A stretch of DNA of 21,907 nucleotides, from the NCBI GenBank assembly GCA_028694875.1, contig JAQVKB010000002.1:1-21907 (forward strand). The letters run 5' to 3'. Under the pieces are notes generated by a model, which had not been told where the DNA came from, ran no database searches, and was given only the letters and a program-made list of their open reading frames with translations. The DNA is from Candidatus Izemoplasmatales bacterium (GTDB taxonomy: Bacteria > Bacillota_I > Bacilli_A > Izemoplasmatales > Hujiaoplasmataceae). Shown here piece by piece: positions 6,940 through 13,887 of the stretch; position 1 is the first letter of the stretch; every line of letters starts with the position of its first letter. The translations under genes and the position numbers were made by a program.

Positions 6940-8511
6940 ATGTGCGGTATCATTGTCAGTGAAACAAAACTTTTGGATCTTTCTTCCGCGGGAGAAAGAA
7001 TCATTGCGAGAGGTCCGGACCAATCGCAAATCATGGTACTTGGAAACCACGTGTTCCTTTTCAATCGCTTGGCAATCATGGGTTTGGATGAACGTGGCAT
7101 GCAGCCATTTGTGCATGGAAATGCAATGTTAGTGGCCAACGCGGAGATCTATAACTATGCCTCGATTCGTCAAAATTTGCTTTCCCAATATGAGTGTGTT
7201 GGGGGTTCTGATTGCGAGGTATTATTACCACTATTTGAACGCGAAGATGTTCGCATGTTTTCATCCCTTGATGCGGAATTTGCGATGGTTCTATATGATC
7301 CAAAACGGGGATCGTTAGTGGCGGCCAGAGATCCGATTGGAATTCGTCCGTTGTTTTATGGGATTTTACCAGACGGACAAGGAATGATCTTTGCCTCCGA
7401 GGCAAAAGCTTTGATTTTGTTCACTCAAGACATTCATCCATTTCCGCCGGGCCACTATTACGCAGATGGCAAGTTTACGCGCTTTTCCACAGTTCTTTCA
7501 ATTGACTCTTTTCTCATGGATTCCCTCGATGTGGCTTCTCTGCGGATTCGTGAGTTGCTGGAAGAAGCCGTGATCAAAAGGCTCTCTAGTGACGCGCCAA
7601 TGGGCTTTCTTTTATCGGGCGGACTCGATTCATCACTCGTATGCGCCATCGCCGCGAGACATCTCAATTATCCCATTCGAACCTTTTCGATTGGGATGGA
7701 TACGGATCCCATCGATTTGAAATATGCGAAGATTGTGGCACAGTATTTAGGCACCATTCATGAAGAAGTTCGAATTACCAAAGACGATGTATTATCATCA
7801 TTGGTCGAAGTCATCGATGCGCTGGAAACCTATGACATCACCACCATTCGCGCCTCGATGGGAATGTATTTATTGGCCAAACATATCCATCAAACGACGG
7901 ATATTAAAGTCTTGATGACTGGAGAAGTCAGCGACGAACTCTTTGGATACAAATATACCGACTTCGCGCCTGACGAAGCGTCCTTTCAGGCCGAATGCGT
8001 CAAGCGCATTGATGAAATCTATATGTATGATGTATTGCGTGCCGATCGATGTCTTGCGGCGAATAGTTTGGAAGCGCGCGTCCCCTTTGGCGATATCGCA
8101 TTTGCTTCTTATGTGATGCGGTTGAATCCTTCCCTCAAGATGAACAAATACAATCAAGGAAAGTACCTTTTACGTAGAGCGTTTGAAGGAGATTGGCTTC
8201 CCAAAGAAATCTTGCATCGTGAAAAAGCCGCTTTTTCGGACGCGGTTGGACATTCTCTCGTCGATGATTTGAAAGAATATGCGGATGCGTGCTATACCGA
8301 TGACGAATTTGCTTTGCGAAAGCAGATGTATACCAACCCGTCTCCTTTCACCAAAGAGTCTCTTCTTTATCGTGAAATCTTTGAGTCTCGATATCCCAAC
8401 ATGTCGCACTGGGTTAGTGATTACTGGATGCCCAACAAATCCTGGCAAGGTTGTGATGTATCCGATCCTTCAGCGAGAGTTTTGTCGAACTATGGGAAAT
8501 CAGGAAAATAA
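6940..8511 (+). CDS. asnB: Asparagine synthase (glutamine-hydrolysing)
   Basis: The 523-residue enzyme makes asparagine from aspartate, glutamine and ATP. Residues ~2-160 form a class II glutaminase domain with nucleophile Cys2 (MCGI), RGPDQS (24-29) and ANAEIYN (66-72). From ~200 on lies the synthetase domain, with ATP-binding LSGGLDSS (225-232), GEVSDELFGY (328-337) and HREKAAFSDAVG (426-437). ATG 6940 is chosen over the adjacent ATG 6937 because it places Cys at position 2, required after Met removal; AAGGAGGG precedes it. In most family members the oxyanion-hole segment reads NGEIYN; here Ala68 replaces Gly. The gene is controlled by the upstream Asn T-box. No terminator is evident before the next gene. 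Confidence 0.95.
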   Translation: MCGIIVSETKLLDLSSAGERIIARGPDQSQIMVLGNHVFLFNRLAIMGLDERGMQPFVHGNAMLVANAEIYNYASIRQNLLSQYECVGGSDCEVLLPLFEREDVRMFSSLDAEFAMVLYDPKRGSLVAARDPIGIRPLFYGILPDGQGMIFASEAKALILFTQDIHPFPPGHYYADGKFTRFSTVLSIDSFLMDSLDVASLRIRELLEEAVIKRLSSDAPMGFLLSGGLDSSLVCAIAARHLNYPIRTFSIGMDTDPIDLKYAKIVAQYLGTIHEEVRITKDDVLSSLVEVIDALETYDITTIRASMGMYLLAKHIHQTTDIKVLMTGEVSDELFGYKYTDFAPDEASFQAECVKRIDEIYMYDVLRADRCLAANSLEARVPFGDIAFASYVMRLNPSLKMNKYNQGKYLLRRAFEGDWLPKEILHREKAAFSDAVGHSLVDDLKEYADACYTDDEFALRKQMYTNPSPFTKESLLYREIFESRYPNMSHWVSDYWMPNKSWQGCDVSDPSARVLSNYGKSGK

Positions 8512-8547
8512 TCTTGCTCGATATATCACGATATCTTCATCAAGTTA

Positions 8548-8556
8548 TGGTAAAAT
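8548..8556 (+). promoter_or_regulatory. Extended -10 promoter of the flavodoxin gene
   Basis: TGGTAAAAT (8548-8556) lies 16 bases before the ATG. The 12 bases TTATGGTAAAAT are identical to those of the YcxB-like gene promoter at 2302-2313. No clear -35 is visible. Confidence 0.5.
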
Positions 8557-8571
8557 ATCTTTGGTGATAGG

Positions 8572-9066
8572 ATGAAAATAGCAGTTGTAGCATATTCGTT
8601 TGAAGGAAATACATGGAAAATCGCTTCGGCCATCGCCGAATCGATTCACGCAGACTTGATTCGCTTGATTCCGCAAAAAGAAATGACTTCGACTGGCTTC
8701 TCAAAATACATTTGGGGTGGTCGTCAAGTCGTCTTTGGGATGAAGCCAAAAATCGAACCGCTTTCTCACGATCCGAATCAATATGATTTGATTTTTCTTG
8801 GAAGCCCGATTTGGGCAGGAACTTTTGCACCACCCGTGAAAACCTTTTTGGAAACGGGCTTGATTCAGGAAAAAGCGATTGCGTATTTCTACACCCACGA
8901 GGGCGGTTTTAAGAACGCTGTCGCGAGAGCTCAAAAATCCATTGAACCCGACAACTATTTGATTGGATCTCTCGATCTACTCAATGTCATGAAAAACGAA
9001 GAACAATGTATCCAACAAGCCGTTGCCTGGGCCAAAGAAATCTTGAAACAGCATTCCAACGTATAA
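8572..9066 (+). CDS. Flavodoxin-like protein
   Basis: The 164-residue alpha/beta protein has the flavodoxin fold signature. A first strand MKIAVVAYS leads into the FMN-phosphate loop SFEGNT (9-14), and YDLIFLGSPIWAGTFAPPV (71-89) provides the second FMN-binding loop with Trp81. It likely binds FMN and shuttles electrons or reduces quinone-type substrates in the cytoplasm; the partner is unknown. It resembles the general flavodoxin family rather than long-chain electron-transfer flavodoxins. GGTGATAGG precedes the ATG. It sits 60 bases after asnB with its own extended -10 and a strong terminator, so co-regulation with asnB is possible but unproven. Confidence 0.88.
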   Translation: MKIAVVAYSFEGNTWKIASAIAESIHADLIRLIPQKEMTSTGFSKYIWGGRQVVFGMKPKIEPLSHDPNQYDLIFLGSPIWAGTFAPPVKTFLETGLIQEKAIAYFYTHEGGFKNAVARAQKSIEPDNYLIGSLDLLNVMKNEEQCIQQAVAWAKEILKQHSNV

Positions 9067-9071
9067 AAACC

Positions 9072-9105
9072 AACACACCTTGCCTTGAGCATGGTGTGTT
9101 TTTTT
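9072..9105 (+). terminator. Intrinsic terminator after the flavodoxin gene
   Basis: The stem AACACACCTTGC with GCATGGTGTGTT (9072-9083 with 9089-9100) has one internal mismatch and a 5-base loop. A T run follows. Confidence 0.93.
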
Positions 9106-9133
9106 CATCACAAAAACTTCAACCGCAAGTTGC

Positions 9134-9162
9134 TTTATCCTTTGTTTGAATGGCGTTATAAT
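9134..9162 (+). promoter_or_regulatory. Promoter of the XRE regulator gene
   Basis: A perfect TATAAT at 9157-9162 is preceded 17 bases upstream by a weak -35, TTTATC (9134-9139). Confidence 0.65.
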
Positions 9163-9194
9163 GAAGTCGTACCAACAAGAAAGCAGGTGATGGT

Positions 9195-9764
9195 TTGCTT
9201 GACGTCATCCAAATCGGCAAAAAACTTGCCGAACTAAGAAATCGTGACGGCTGGACCCAAGAAGGTTTGTCGGAGAAACTCTTTGTTTCCCACCAAGCCG
9301 TTTCAAAATGGGAAAACGGAGGGAGCCTCCCCTCCATCGACAGTCTTGTTGCGCTCACCGAATTGTATCATGTTTCGATTGAAGAATTGCTTTGTCTTAA
9401 TCTCACCCCATCCCCGGGTGAGATCGAGGAACTCTTCGAAACCCATGACCGCGCCTATTTGATTCGCGAAGCGATTGACCACCCCGGAGATCGTTTGCGC
9501 CTTGCGGAAATCCTTCATAGACTTGACGATGACGAACGCGCCATCGCAATCAGTTGGATGATTCAAAAGGGCCAATCGATCGATCTCGAGATCTGGGCGA
9601 GGTTATCACCCGCGGAAAGAATGAGAATCCTGCAAGCCGCTTTCGACAAGAAAATCGACTTCGATATGCAGCACTTCGGTCCATATTTAACGCCAGGGGA
9701 AATCAAACAATGTAAGGAGCATGGATATGAAAATTACCAGAATGTTACCGTTTATCGACGATGA
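9195..9764 (+). CDS. XRE-family helix-turn-helix regulator with helical-repeat C-terminus
   Basis: The 189-residue protein has an N-terminal Cro/CI-type HTH (~5-62), with TQEGLSEKLFVSHQAVSKWE (21-40) as the DNA-binding helices and LPSIDSLVALTELYHVSIEELL completing the domain. Residues ~105-170 contain at least two degenerate ~28-residue helical units (LDDDERAIAISWMIQKG, LSPAERMRILQAAFDKK) that resemble the repeats of the next gene. The TTG at 9195 is chosen because AGGTG (9185-9189) lies 5 bases upstream. The ATG at 9190 is in another frame. The last 38 bases overlap the next gene in a different frame, so the C-terminal residues after ~170 may be a read-over tail. The target genes are unknown; autoregulation would be usual. 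Confidence 0.88.
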   Translation: MLDVIQIGKKLAELRNRDGWTQEGLSEKLFVSHQAVSKWENGGSLPSIDSLVALTELYHVSIEELLCLNLTPSPGEIEELFETHDRAYLIREAIDHPGDRLRLAEILHRLDDDERAIAISWMIQKGQSIDLEIWARLSPAERMRILQAAFDKKIDFDMQHFGPYLTPGEIKQCKEHGYENYQNVTVYRR

Positions 9765-10080
9765 AGAAAAAACGGAACTCGTCAATGCCATCTTGAACGG
9801 AGAAATCTCGGAAGAACATGTACGGATTCATCATTTACTCCCTTTCCTCAACAAAGAAGATCGTACAAAATTATTCCAAGGTTCTCTCGAAGGAAAGATT
9901 GAGGCAAGGCCCGTTGGGTTTCTCCCCTTCATGGAACGTCCTGAGATTGATCGTGTGGTAGAGGAAATCAAAAATAATACCATCACCACGATGCGTCTCG
10001 AAGAAGTGTTGCCGTTCATGGAACGTGATTCCATCAAGCAATTGTTCCGCGATACCTTAACCGAAATCAAAACCAAATAA
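9727..10080 (+). CDS. Small protein of four LPF-type helical repeats
   Basis: The 117-residue protein consists almost entirely of four repeats with spacings of 31, 28 and 29 residues. Each begins with a LPF core: MLPFIDDEEKTELVNAIL, LLPFLNKEDRTKLFQGSL, FLPFMERPEIDRVVEEI and VLPFMERDSIKQLFRDTL. Each looks like two short helices, acidic or basic and without a membrane segment. It overlaps the XRE gene by 38 bases in another frame. ATG 9727 is preferred over ATG 9721 because TAAGGAG (9713-9719) is then 7 bases away. The same repeat type in the regulator's C-terminus suggests that the two proteins interact or derive from one longer protein. I recognise no named family and propose no enzyme activity. 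Confidence 0.8.
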   Translation: MKITRMLPFIDDEEKTELVNAILNGEISEEHVRIHHLLPFLNKEDRTKLFQGSLEGKIEARPVGFLPFMERPEIDRVVEEIKNNTITTMRLEEVLPFMERDSIKQLFRDTLTEIKTK

Positions 10081-10118
10081 AAAGCGGTTCGGCATGAAGT
10101 TGCCGAACCACTTTTTTT
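10081..10118. terminator. Bidirectional terminator between convergent operons
   Basis: A perfect 9-bp stem, GGTTCGGCA/TGCCGAACC (10086-10094 with 10101-10109), has a 6-base loop. It has an A-rich left flank and T-rich right flank, so it serves the repeat gene and the leftward permease gene. Confidence 0.9.
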
Positions 10119-11001
10119 AATCAAACAAATTCGGAGTAGGTACATCCTTGGGGATTCGCTTGTTTCCACGTAGTTTCTTGATTGTCGAAACGACAAGTAA
10201 AAGTAGAACATTGAAACTGACAATCGCTGCTCCTGAAGGAACCCCGATGGAATGCGAGGACCAAAGACCGAAAAATACGGAGAGTTCCGAGAATACAATC
10301 GCGATAATGGTCGTCGATTTGAACGACCATCCGACTTTCATGGCGGCGGCTACTGGAATGATCATCATCGATGAGATGAGCAATACTCCGACTGATTCTA
10401 ACAAAACAGAGACGACGACGGAAAGCATCACCATGAATAAGATCTGAAACAGATTGACATTGACCCCGAGTAATTTGGCTTTGGCTTCTTCGAAACTCAC
10501 CGCAATGATTTGTTTTCCAAATATCAAGAAGAGCAATCCGACCAAAATCGCGGTGTAGAATATTAACCATACGGAATCATTGGTAATCGTCAAAATCGAT
10601 CCAAACAAGTAATTGAATAGAGAACCAGTTTTCTTTGAAAGCGAGAAGAAGATCGCGGAAAGTGCCGCTCCTAAGCTAATGACAATGACCATCGAAATTT
10701 CTTTGTAGTTCTTATAGGACCGACGGAACAATTCGACCATCAATCCGCCAACAACGCTGAAGATGATGCCTAAATAAAGCGAATGATCTAGAAAATAAGG
10801 AAATCCAAGGGTGGATAAGAATAACGAAACGGAGATCCCTACCAAAGAAAAATGTCCTAATGTATCCGCAATAAACGAGAGTCTTCGAATCACGACAATC
10901 GATCCGAGGAGCGGTGCAATGATCCCCAAAATCACACCAGCAATCATCGCTCGAAAGAGAAAATCTTGCTGAAACAAATCGGTAAAGAAGGAGAGTGTCA
11001 T
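10117..11001 (-). CDS. ABC-3 family metal transporter permease (ZnuB/MntB type)
   Basis: This 294-residue integral membrane protein has about eight hydrophobic segments. It fits the ABC-3 permease family that imports zinc or manganese. Family-typical stretches include IVVIRRLSFIADTLGHFSLVGIS (34-56), the SFEEAKAKLLGVN loop near the middle, and the conserved segment running from ESVGVLLISSMMIIPVAAA. Its ATG overlaps the stop of the upstream ATPase gene (ATGA), so the two are coupled. The C-terminus is a short charged tail ending in NLFD. No periplasmic-type binding lipoprotein gene is adjacent. The metal cannot be assigned from sequence alone. Confidence 0.9.
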   Translation of the reverse strand: MTLSFFTDLFQQDFLFRAMIAGVILGIIAPLLGSIVVIRRLSFIADTLGHFSLVGISVSLFLSTLGFPYFLDHSLYLGIIFSVVGGLMVELFRRSYKNYKEISMVIVISLGAALSAIFFSLSKKTGSLFNYLFGSILTITNDSVWLIFYTAILVGLLFLIFGKQIIAVSFEEAKAKLLGVNVNLFQILFMVMLSVVVSVLLESVGVLLISSMMIIPVAAAMKVGWSFKSTTIIAIVFSELSVFFGLWSSHSIGVPSGAAIVSFNVLLLLVVSTIKKLRGNKRIPKDVPTPNLFD

Positions 11002-11672
11002 GATTGGATTCCCTCCTTTTGACGGTGTCTTTCACGGGTTTCGAATTCAAAAGACATATCGGAATGAAGCGTCAACACATGCGTGTAGTTCATCCGTTCA
11101 AAGGTGTCGTGGTGACTGACAATCACGACAGTGACGCCTTGTGCATTGAGTTCGTTGACGGTCTGAAAGAAGAATTCGGCACTTTTCACATCGACCGAAG
11201 CGGTTGGTTCATCCAAAATCAACATTTTCGGTTGATTGAGCATACTGCGGACGATAAAAGTCCGTTGCAATTCTCCGCCGGATAGATTATTGATGTTTTG
11301 ATTGAGAAGTTCAAGGATTCCCATTTTGTCGAGCATTCGAAGCCGATCGCTTTGACGCGTTCTCCGTAAACTGGAAACCGACAAATATTCATTGACCGTA
11401 ATTGGAAACTCATAGTTAAAATCTTCCATCTTTTGGCTCACATAACCAATCGAAGTCCAATCTTTGAAATTATTGATATCCTGATGATTGTAAAAAATCA
11501 TCCCGCTTTTCACGGCGTTCAAACCCAAGAGACATTTGACGAAAGTGGATTTCCCAGATCCGTTTTTTCCACGTACGACCACATAGTCCCCGCGCTGTAA
11601 GCTGAGGGACAAGTTTTGTAACACGAGTTTTTGACCATAAGCATATGTCAGATTGTGAACGTCGATTTGCAT
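10998..11672 (-). CDS. Metal ABC transporter ATP-binding protein (ZnuC/MntA type)
   Basis: The 224-residue ABC ATPase has Walker A GKNGSGKST (35-43), Q-loop YVSQKMEDFNYEFPITV (78-94), signature LSGGELQR (130-137), Walker B MLILDEPTASVD (150-161) and His187 in the H-loop. The FPITV segment after the Q-loop and the overall size match ATPases that pair with ABC-3 permeases. It energises the permease encoded directly downstream. The start ATG at 11672 follows AAGGGGA, and the cupin gene's stop lies only 9 bases upstream, which puts all three genes in one leftward operon. Confidence 0.92.
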   Translation of the reverse strand: MQIDVHNLTYAYGQKLVLQNLSLSLQRGDYVVVRGKNGSGKSTFVKCLLGLNAVKSGMIFYNHQDINNFKDWTSIGYVSQKMEDFNYEFPITVNEYLSVSSLRRTRQSDRLRMLDKMGILELLNQNINNLSGGELQRTFIVRSMLNQPKMLILDEPTASVDVKSAEFFFQTVNELNAQGVTVVIVSHHDTFERMNYTHVLTLHSDMSFEFETRERHRQKEGIQS

Positions 11673-11681
11673 AAATTCCCC

Positions 11682-12029
11682 TTAGTATTGGTGGCCGATT
11701 TCTGGTACGATACAAATGAAACGGAAGACTTGATCTCCGGCATTTCGGAATTGATGAAGCGATTCTCCAGGGACAAAAGCATAGGATCCTGCTTGAACTG
11801 GATGGATGACACCATCAATTTCGAGTTCGCCTTTGCCTTCAATAATGTAGTTGATGTGCGGCCAAGGATGATGATGTTTGGGAGTATATCCGCCTTTTTG
11901 AACATCAATAACACGCATGACATAGCCCTCCCAACCTTCTTTGGGAGAAACCATCGCTTGAATACTGGCCCCTTTGGCTTCGGGGCTTTTGATTTCACGA
12001 AGGATTAAATCTTGGAGATTTCCTACCAT
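11682..12029 (-). CDS. Small cupin-domain protein
   Basis: The 115-residue single-domain cupin has motif 1 as GGYTPKHHHPWPHINYIIEGKG, giving candidate metal ligands His52, His54 and His58. Motif 2 is PGESLHQFRNAG with His92. The usual Glu of motif 1 is not present at its position (Pro57-His58 lies there), so a His-rich site is possible. The ATG at 12029 is chosen because AGAGGTG lies 6 bases upstream; the GTG at 12038 is part of that site. It is the first gene of the leftward metal-transport operon, so it may bind the same metal or act as a sensor or chaperone; this is inference. Other possibilities are sugar or small-molecule binding. Confidence 0.85.
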   Translation of the reverse strand: MVGNLQDLILREIKSPEAKGASIQAMVSPKEGWEGYVMRVIDVQKGGYTPKHHHPWPHINYIIEGKGELEIDGVIHPVQAGSYAFVPGESLHQFRNAGDQVFRFICIVPEIGHQY

Positions 12030-12051
12030 GATGAACACCTCTTTTGTAGGA

Positions 12052-12075
12052 TTTGGTTCAAACCCTATTATATCA
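12052..12075 (-). promoter_or_regulatory. Extended -10 promoter and small inverted repeat of the cupin-ABC operon
   Basis: On the minus strand TGATATAAT (12075-12067) forms an extended -10. Just downstream, at the expected transcription start, lies TTTG-N3-CAAA (12052-12062), a possible operator half-site pair. No good -35 is visible. Confidence 0.55.
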
Positions 12076-12132
12076 CAATCATTCTTTCGAGACAGAAAAC
12101 TTCATCGACAATTGTATGGAAGATTTTTCATG

Positions 12133-12151
12133 TGTGCGCGCAACGCGCACA
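12133..12151. promoter_or_regulatory. GC-rich 8-3-8 palindrome in the divergent intergenic region
   Basis: TGTGCGCG-CAA-CGCGCACA is a perfect inverted repeat in otherwise AT-rich sequence, between the leftward cupin operon and the rightward tmk operon. No T run follows on either strand, so it is not an intrinsic terminator. It may be an operator or another protein-binding site. Confidence 0.5.
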
Positions 12152-12166
12152 TCGCGAAATATTCTA

Positions 12167-12195
12167 TTCAAAAAAATTAGATTTTATGAGATAAT
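12167..12195 (+). promoter_or_regulatory. Promoter of the tmk operon
   Basis: TTCAAA (12167-12172), a 17-base spacer ending TGA, then GATAAT (12190-12195). The TGn makes it an extended -10. Confidence 0.6.
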
Positions 12196-12218
12196 AGTAG
12201 AAGTAAGCAGGTGACAAG

Positions 12219-12842
12219 ATGAGAGGCTTTTTTATTTCTTTCGAAGGAACAGAAGGTTCCGGAAAAACTTCGGTAATCAAGGCGGTTGTCGCTCATTTCG
12301 AATCCAAAGGGATTCGCGTTTTGACAAGCCGTGAACCCGGAGGGATTCGAATTTCTGAGAAAATTCGCGACATTCTTTTGGATAAGGATCATACGGAGAT
12401 GGATGCCAGAACCGAAGCTTTGTTGTTTGCGGCTTCACGAAGACAACATCTCGTCGAGAAAATCCGACCTGCTTTAGAAGAAGGCAAAATGGTACTTTGC
12501 GATCGTTTTGTCGATAGTAGTTTAGTATATCAAGGGGTCGCTCGAAATTTAGGTATCGAAGAAGTCTATCAAATCAATCAGTTTGCGATTGAAGACACCT
12601 TGCCTGACTTAACGATTTTCGTGGATGTTCGTCCCGAAGTAGGACTCGCTCGCGTGTTCTCCACTTCGGGAAGAGAGGTCAATCGCCTCGATCTCGAACA
12701 ACTCGAGTTCCATCAAAAGATCTACAATGGGTATTTGAAACTGATTGAGATGTTCCCAAATCGGATTCAGAAAATCGATGGGGAATGTCCGATCGAAGAT
12801 GTGATTGCGCAAGCGATTACGCTCATCGAATCGCGTTTATGA
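12219..12842 (+). CDS. tmk: Thymidylate kinase
   Basis: The 207-residue enzyme phosphorylates dTMP to dTDP with ATP. It has P-loop FEGTEGSGKTS (8-18), the SREPGG segment (38-42) contacting dTMP, DRFVDSSLVYQG (95-106) and the LID region around FSTSGREVNRLD. The length is normal. The ATG follows AGGTG by 5 bases. It is the first gene of a long operon in which tmk precedes holB, as in many Bacillota. Its TGA is immediately followed by the ribosome binding site of holB. The small genes yaaQ and yaaR that lie between tmk and holB in Bacillus subtilis are absent. Confidence 0.96.
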   Translation: MRGFFISFEGTEGSGKTSVIKAVVAHFESKGIRVLTSREPGGIRISEKIRDILLDKDHTEMDARTEALLFAASRRQHLVEKIRPALEEGKMVLCDRFVDSSLVYQGVARNLGIEEVYQINQFAIEDTLPDLTIFVDVRPEVGLARVFSTSGREVNRLDLEQLEFHQKIYNGYLKLIEMFPNRIQKIDGECPIEDVIAQAITLIESRL

Positions 12843-12852
12843 GGTGTTCCAG

Positions 12853-13887
12853 TTGACGACAAAACGTTGGGAAGACTTGGCGATCTATCAACCGCAAGTC
12901 GCTCGAATCTTGAAAAATAGCGTGACGGGGAAACGACTCGCCCACGCTTATTTGTTTGAGGGACCGATTGGCACCAAACGTTTTGAAACGGCCATGTTTT
13001 TTGCGAAGGTTTTGTTATGTCGCACGCGAGACGAAGAAGGAAATCCTTGTGGCGAGTGCCATCACTGCAAACGCGTGGATGCGGGAACGCATCCGAACTT
13101 GTTTGTCGTTCGACGCGAAGGGGAGCAAATCAAGAAAAAGCAAATGAAAGACTTAATCCATGAGTTTTCGAGAGAATCCCTCGAAGAGGGTCCTCGGATT
13201 TATGTGATTGATGAAGCGCATCGCCTCAACCAAGAGAGCTCCAATACGCTGCTCAAAACCATGGAAGAACCCGGTGCCGATATTTATCAAGTCCTCGTCA
13301 CAGATCAAATCAATTCTTTACTGAAAACGATCGTTTCGAGAGCCCAGGTCATTCACTTCAAACCGATTGAAACATCCAAAATAAAAGAGGATTTGATCTC
13401 TAAAGGTGTGGATGATTTGGATGCTTCCGCGATTGCTTCCTATACCAACAATTATGATGAAGCCGCTACGATTGCATCAGATGCTAAATACAAATCCTTG
13501 ATTTCCTTTGTTCGTGAATTGTTTGAACGATTTGCGATTCCGAAGAAATCGCCTATCATCTTATTTCGCGAATCCAAAGAAGGATTCATCTCCGATTCCA
13601 CACTGACAGATTTTGTCTTGTCGATTGCCGCATTGTTTCAAAAAGACGTTCTTGGCGCCAAACTTGGGCACACCGACCAACGGTTGTTTGTTTCTGAGAG
13701 CGCGATATTGGAGAAACTCGCACAAAGCGCTTCTCAACAAACGATTGAAGACGGACTCGATGAAATCTTATCGCTCAAGCAACGCTTAAAATACAACATC
13801 AATGCGACGTTTGCATTCGAGAAGTTGCTGATGACGCTAGAAAGAGGTTATTACCATGACGTACCAAGTCGCACCCGTTCAGTTTAA
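12853..13887 (+). CDS. holB: DNA polymerase III delta-prime subunit
   Basis: The 344-residue clamp-loader AAA+ subunit loads the beta clamp in replication. It shows the RLAHAYLFEGPIGTKR segment (28-43), where the Walker A is degenerate as expected for delta-prime. A zinc-binding Cys set follows (Cys56, Cys66, Cys69, Cys72). The Walker-B-like YVIDEAHRLNQESSNTLLKTMEEP is followed by sensor-1 LVTDQINSLLKTIVSRAQ. The TTG at 12853 is chosen because GAGGTG (12841-12846) lies 6 bases upstream; an in-frame GTG at 12844 is part of that site. The last 32 bases overlap ricT. Confidence 0.94.
   Translation: MTTKRWEDLAIYQPQVARILKNSVTGKRLAHAYLFEGPIGTKRFETAMFFAKVLLCRTRDEEGNPCGECHHCKRVDAGTHPNLFVVRREGEQIKKKQMKDLIHEFSRESLEEGPRIYVIDEAHRLNQESSNTLLKTMEEPGADIYQVLVTDQINSLLKTIVSRAQVIHFKPIETSKIKEDLISKGVDDLDASAIASYTNNYDEAATIASDAKYKSLISFVRELFERFAIPKKSPIILFRESKEGFISDSTLTDFVLSIAALFQKDVLGAKLGHTDQRLFVSESAILEKLAQSASQQTIEDGLDEILSLKQRLKYNINATFAFEKLLMTLERGYYHDVPSRTRSV

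Noticed and set aside
8519..8535. Two near-palindromes CGATAT near the flavodoxin promoter as an operator
   Set aside because: The motif is short and AT-rich, so chance occurrence is likely; it is not listed as a site.
9831..10298. 155-residue leftward frame spanning the repeat gene and permease end
   Set aside because: It crosses a strong bidirectional terminator and both opposite real genes, with no family features.
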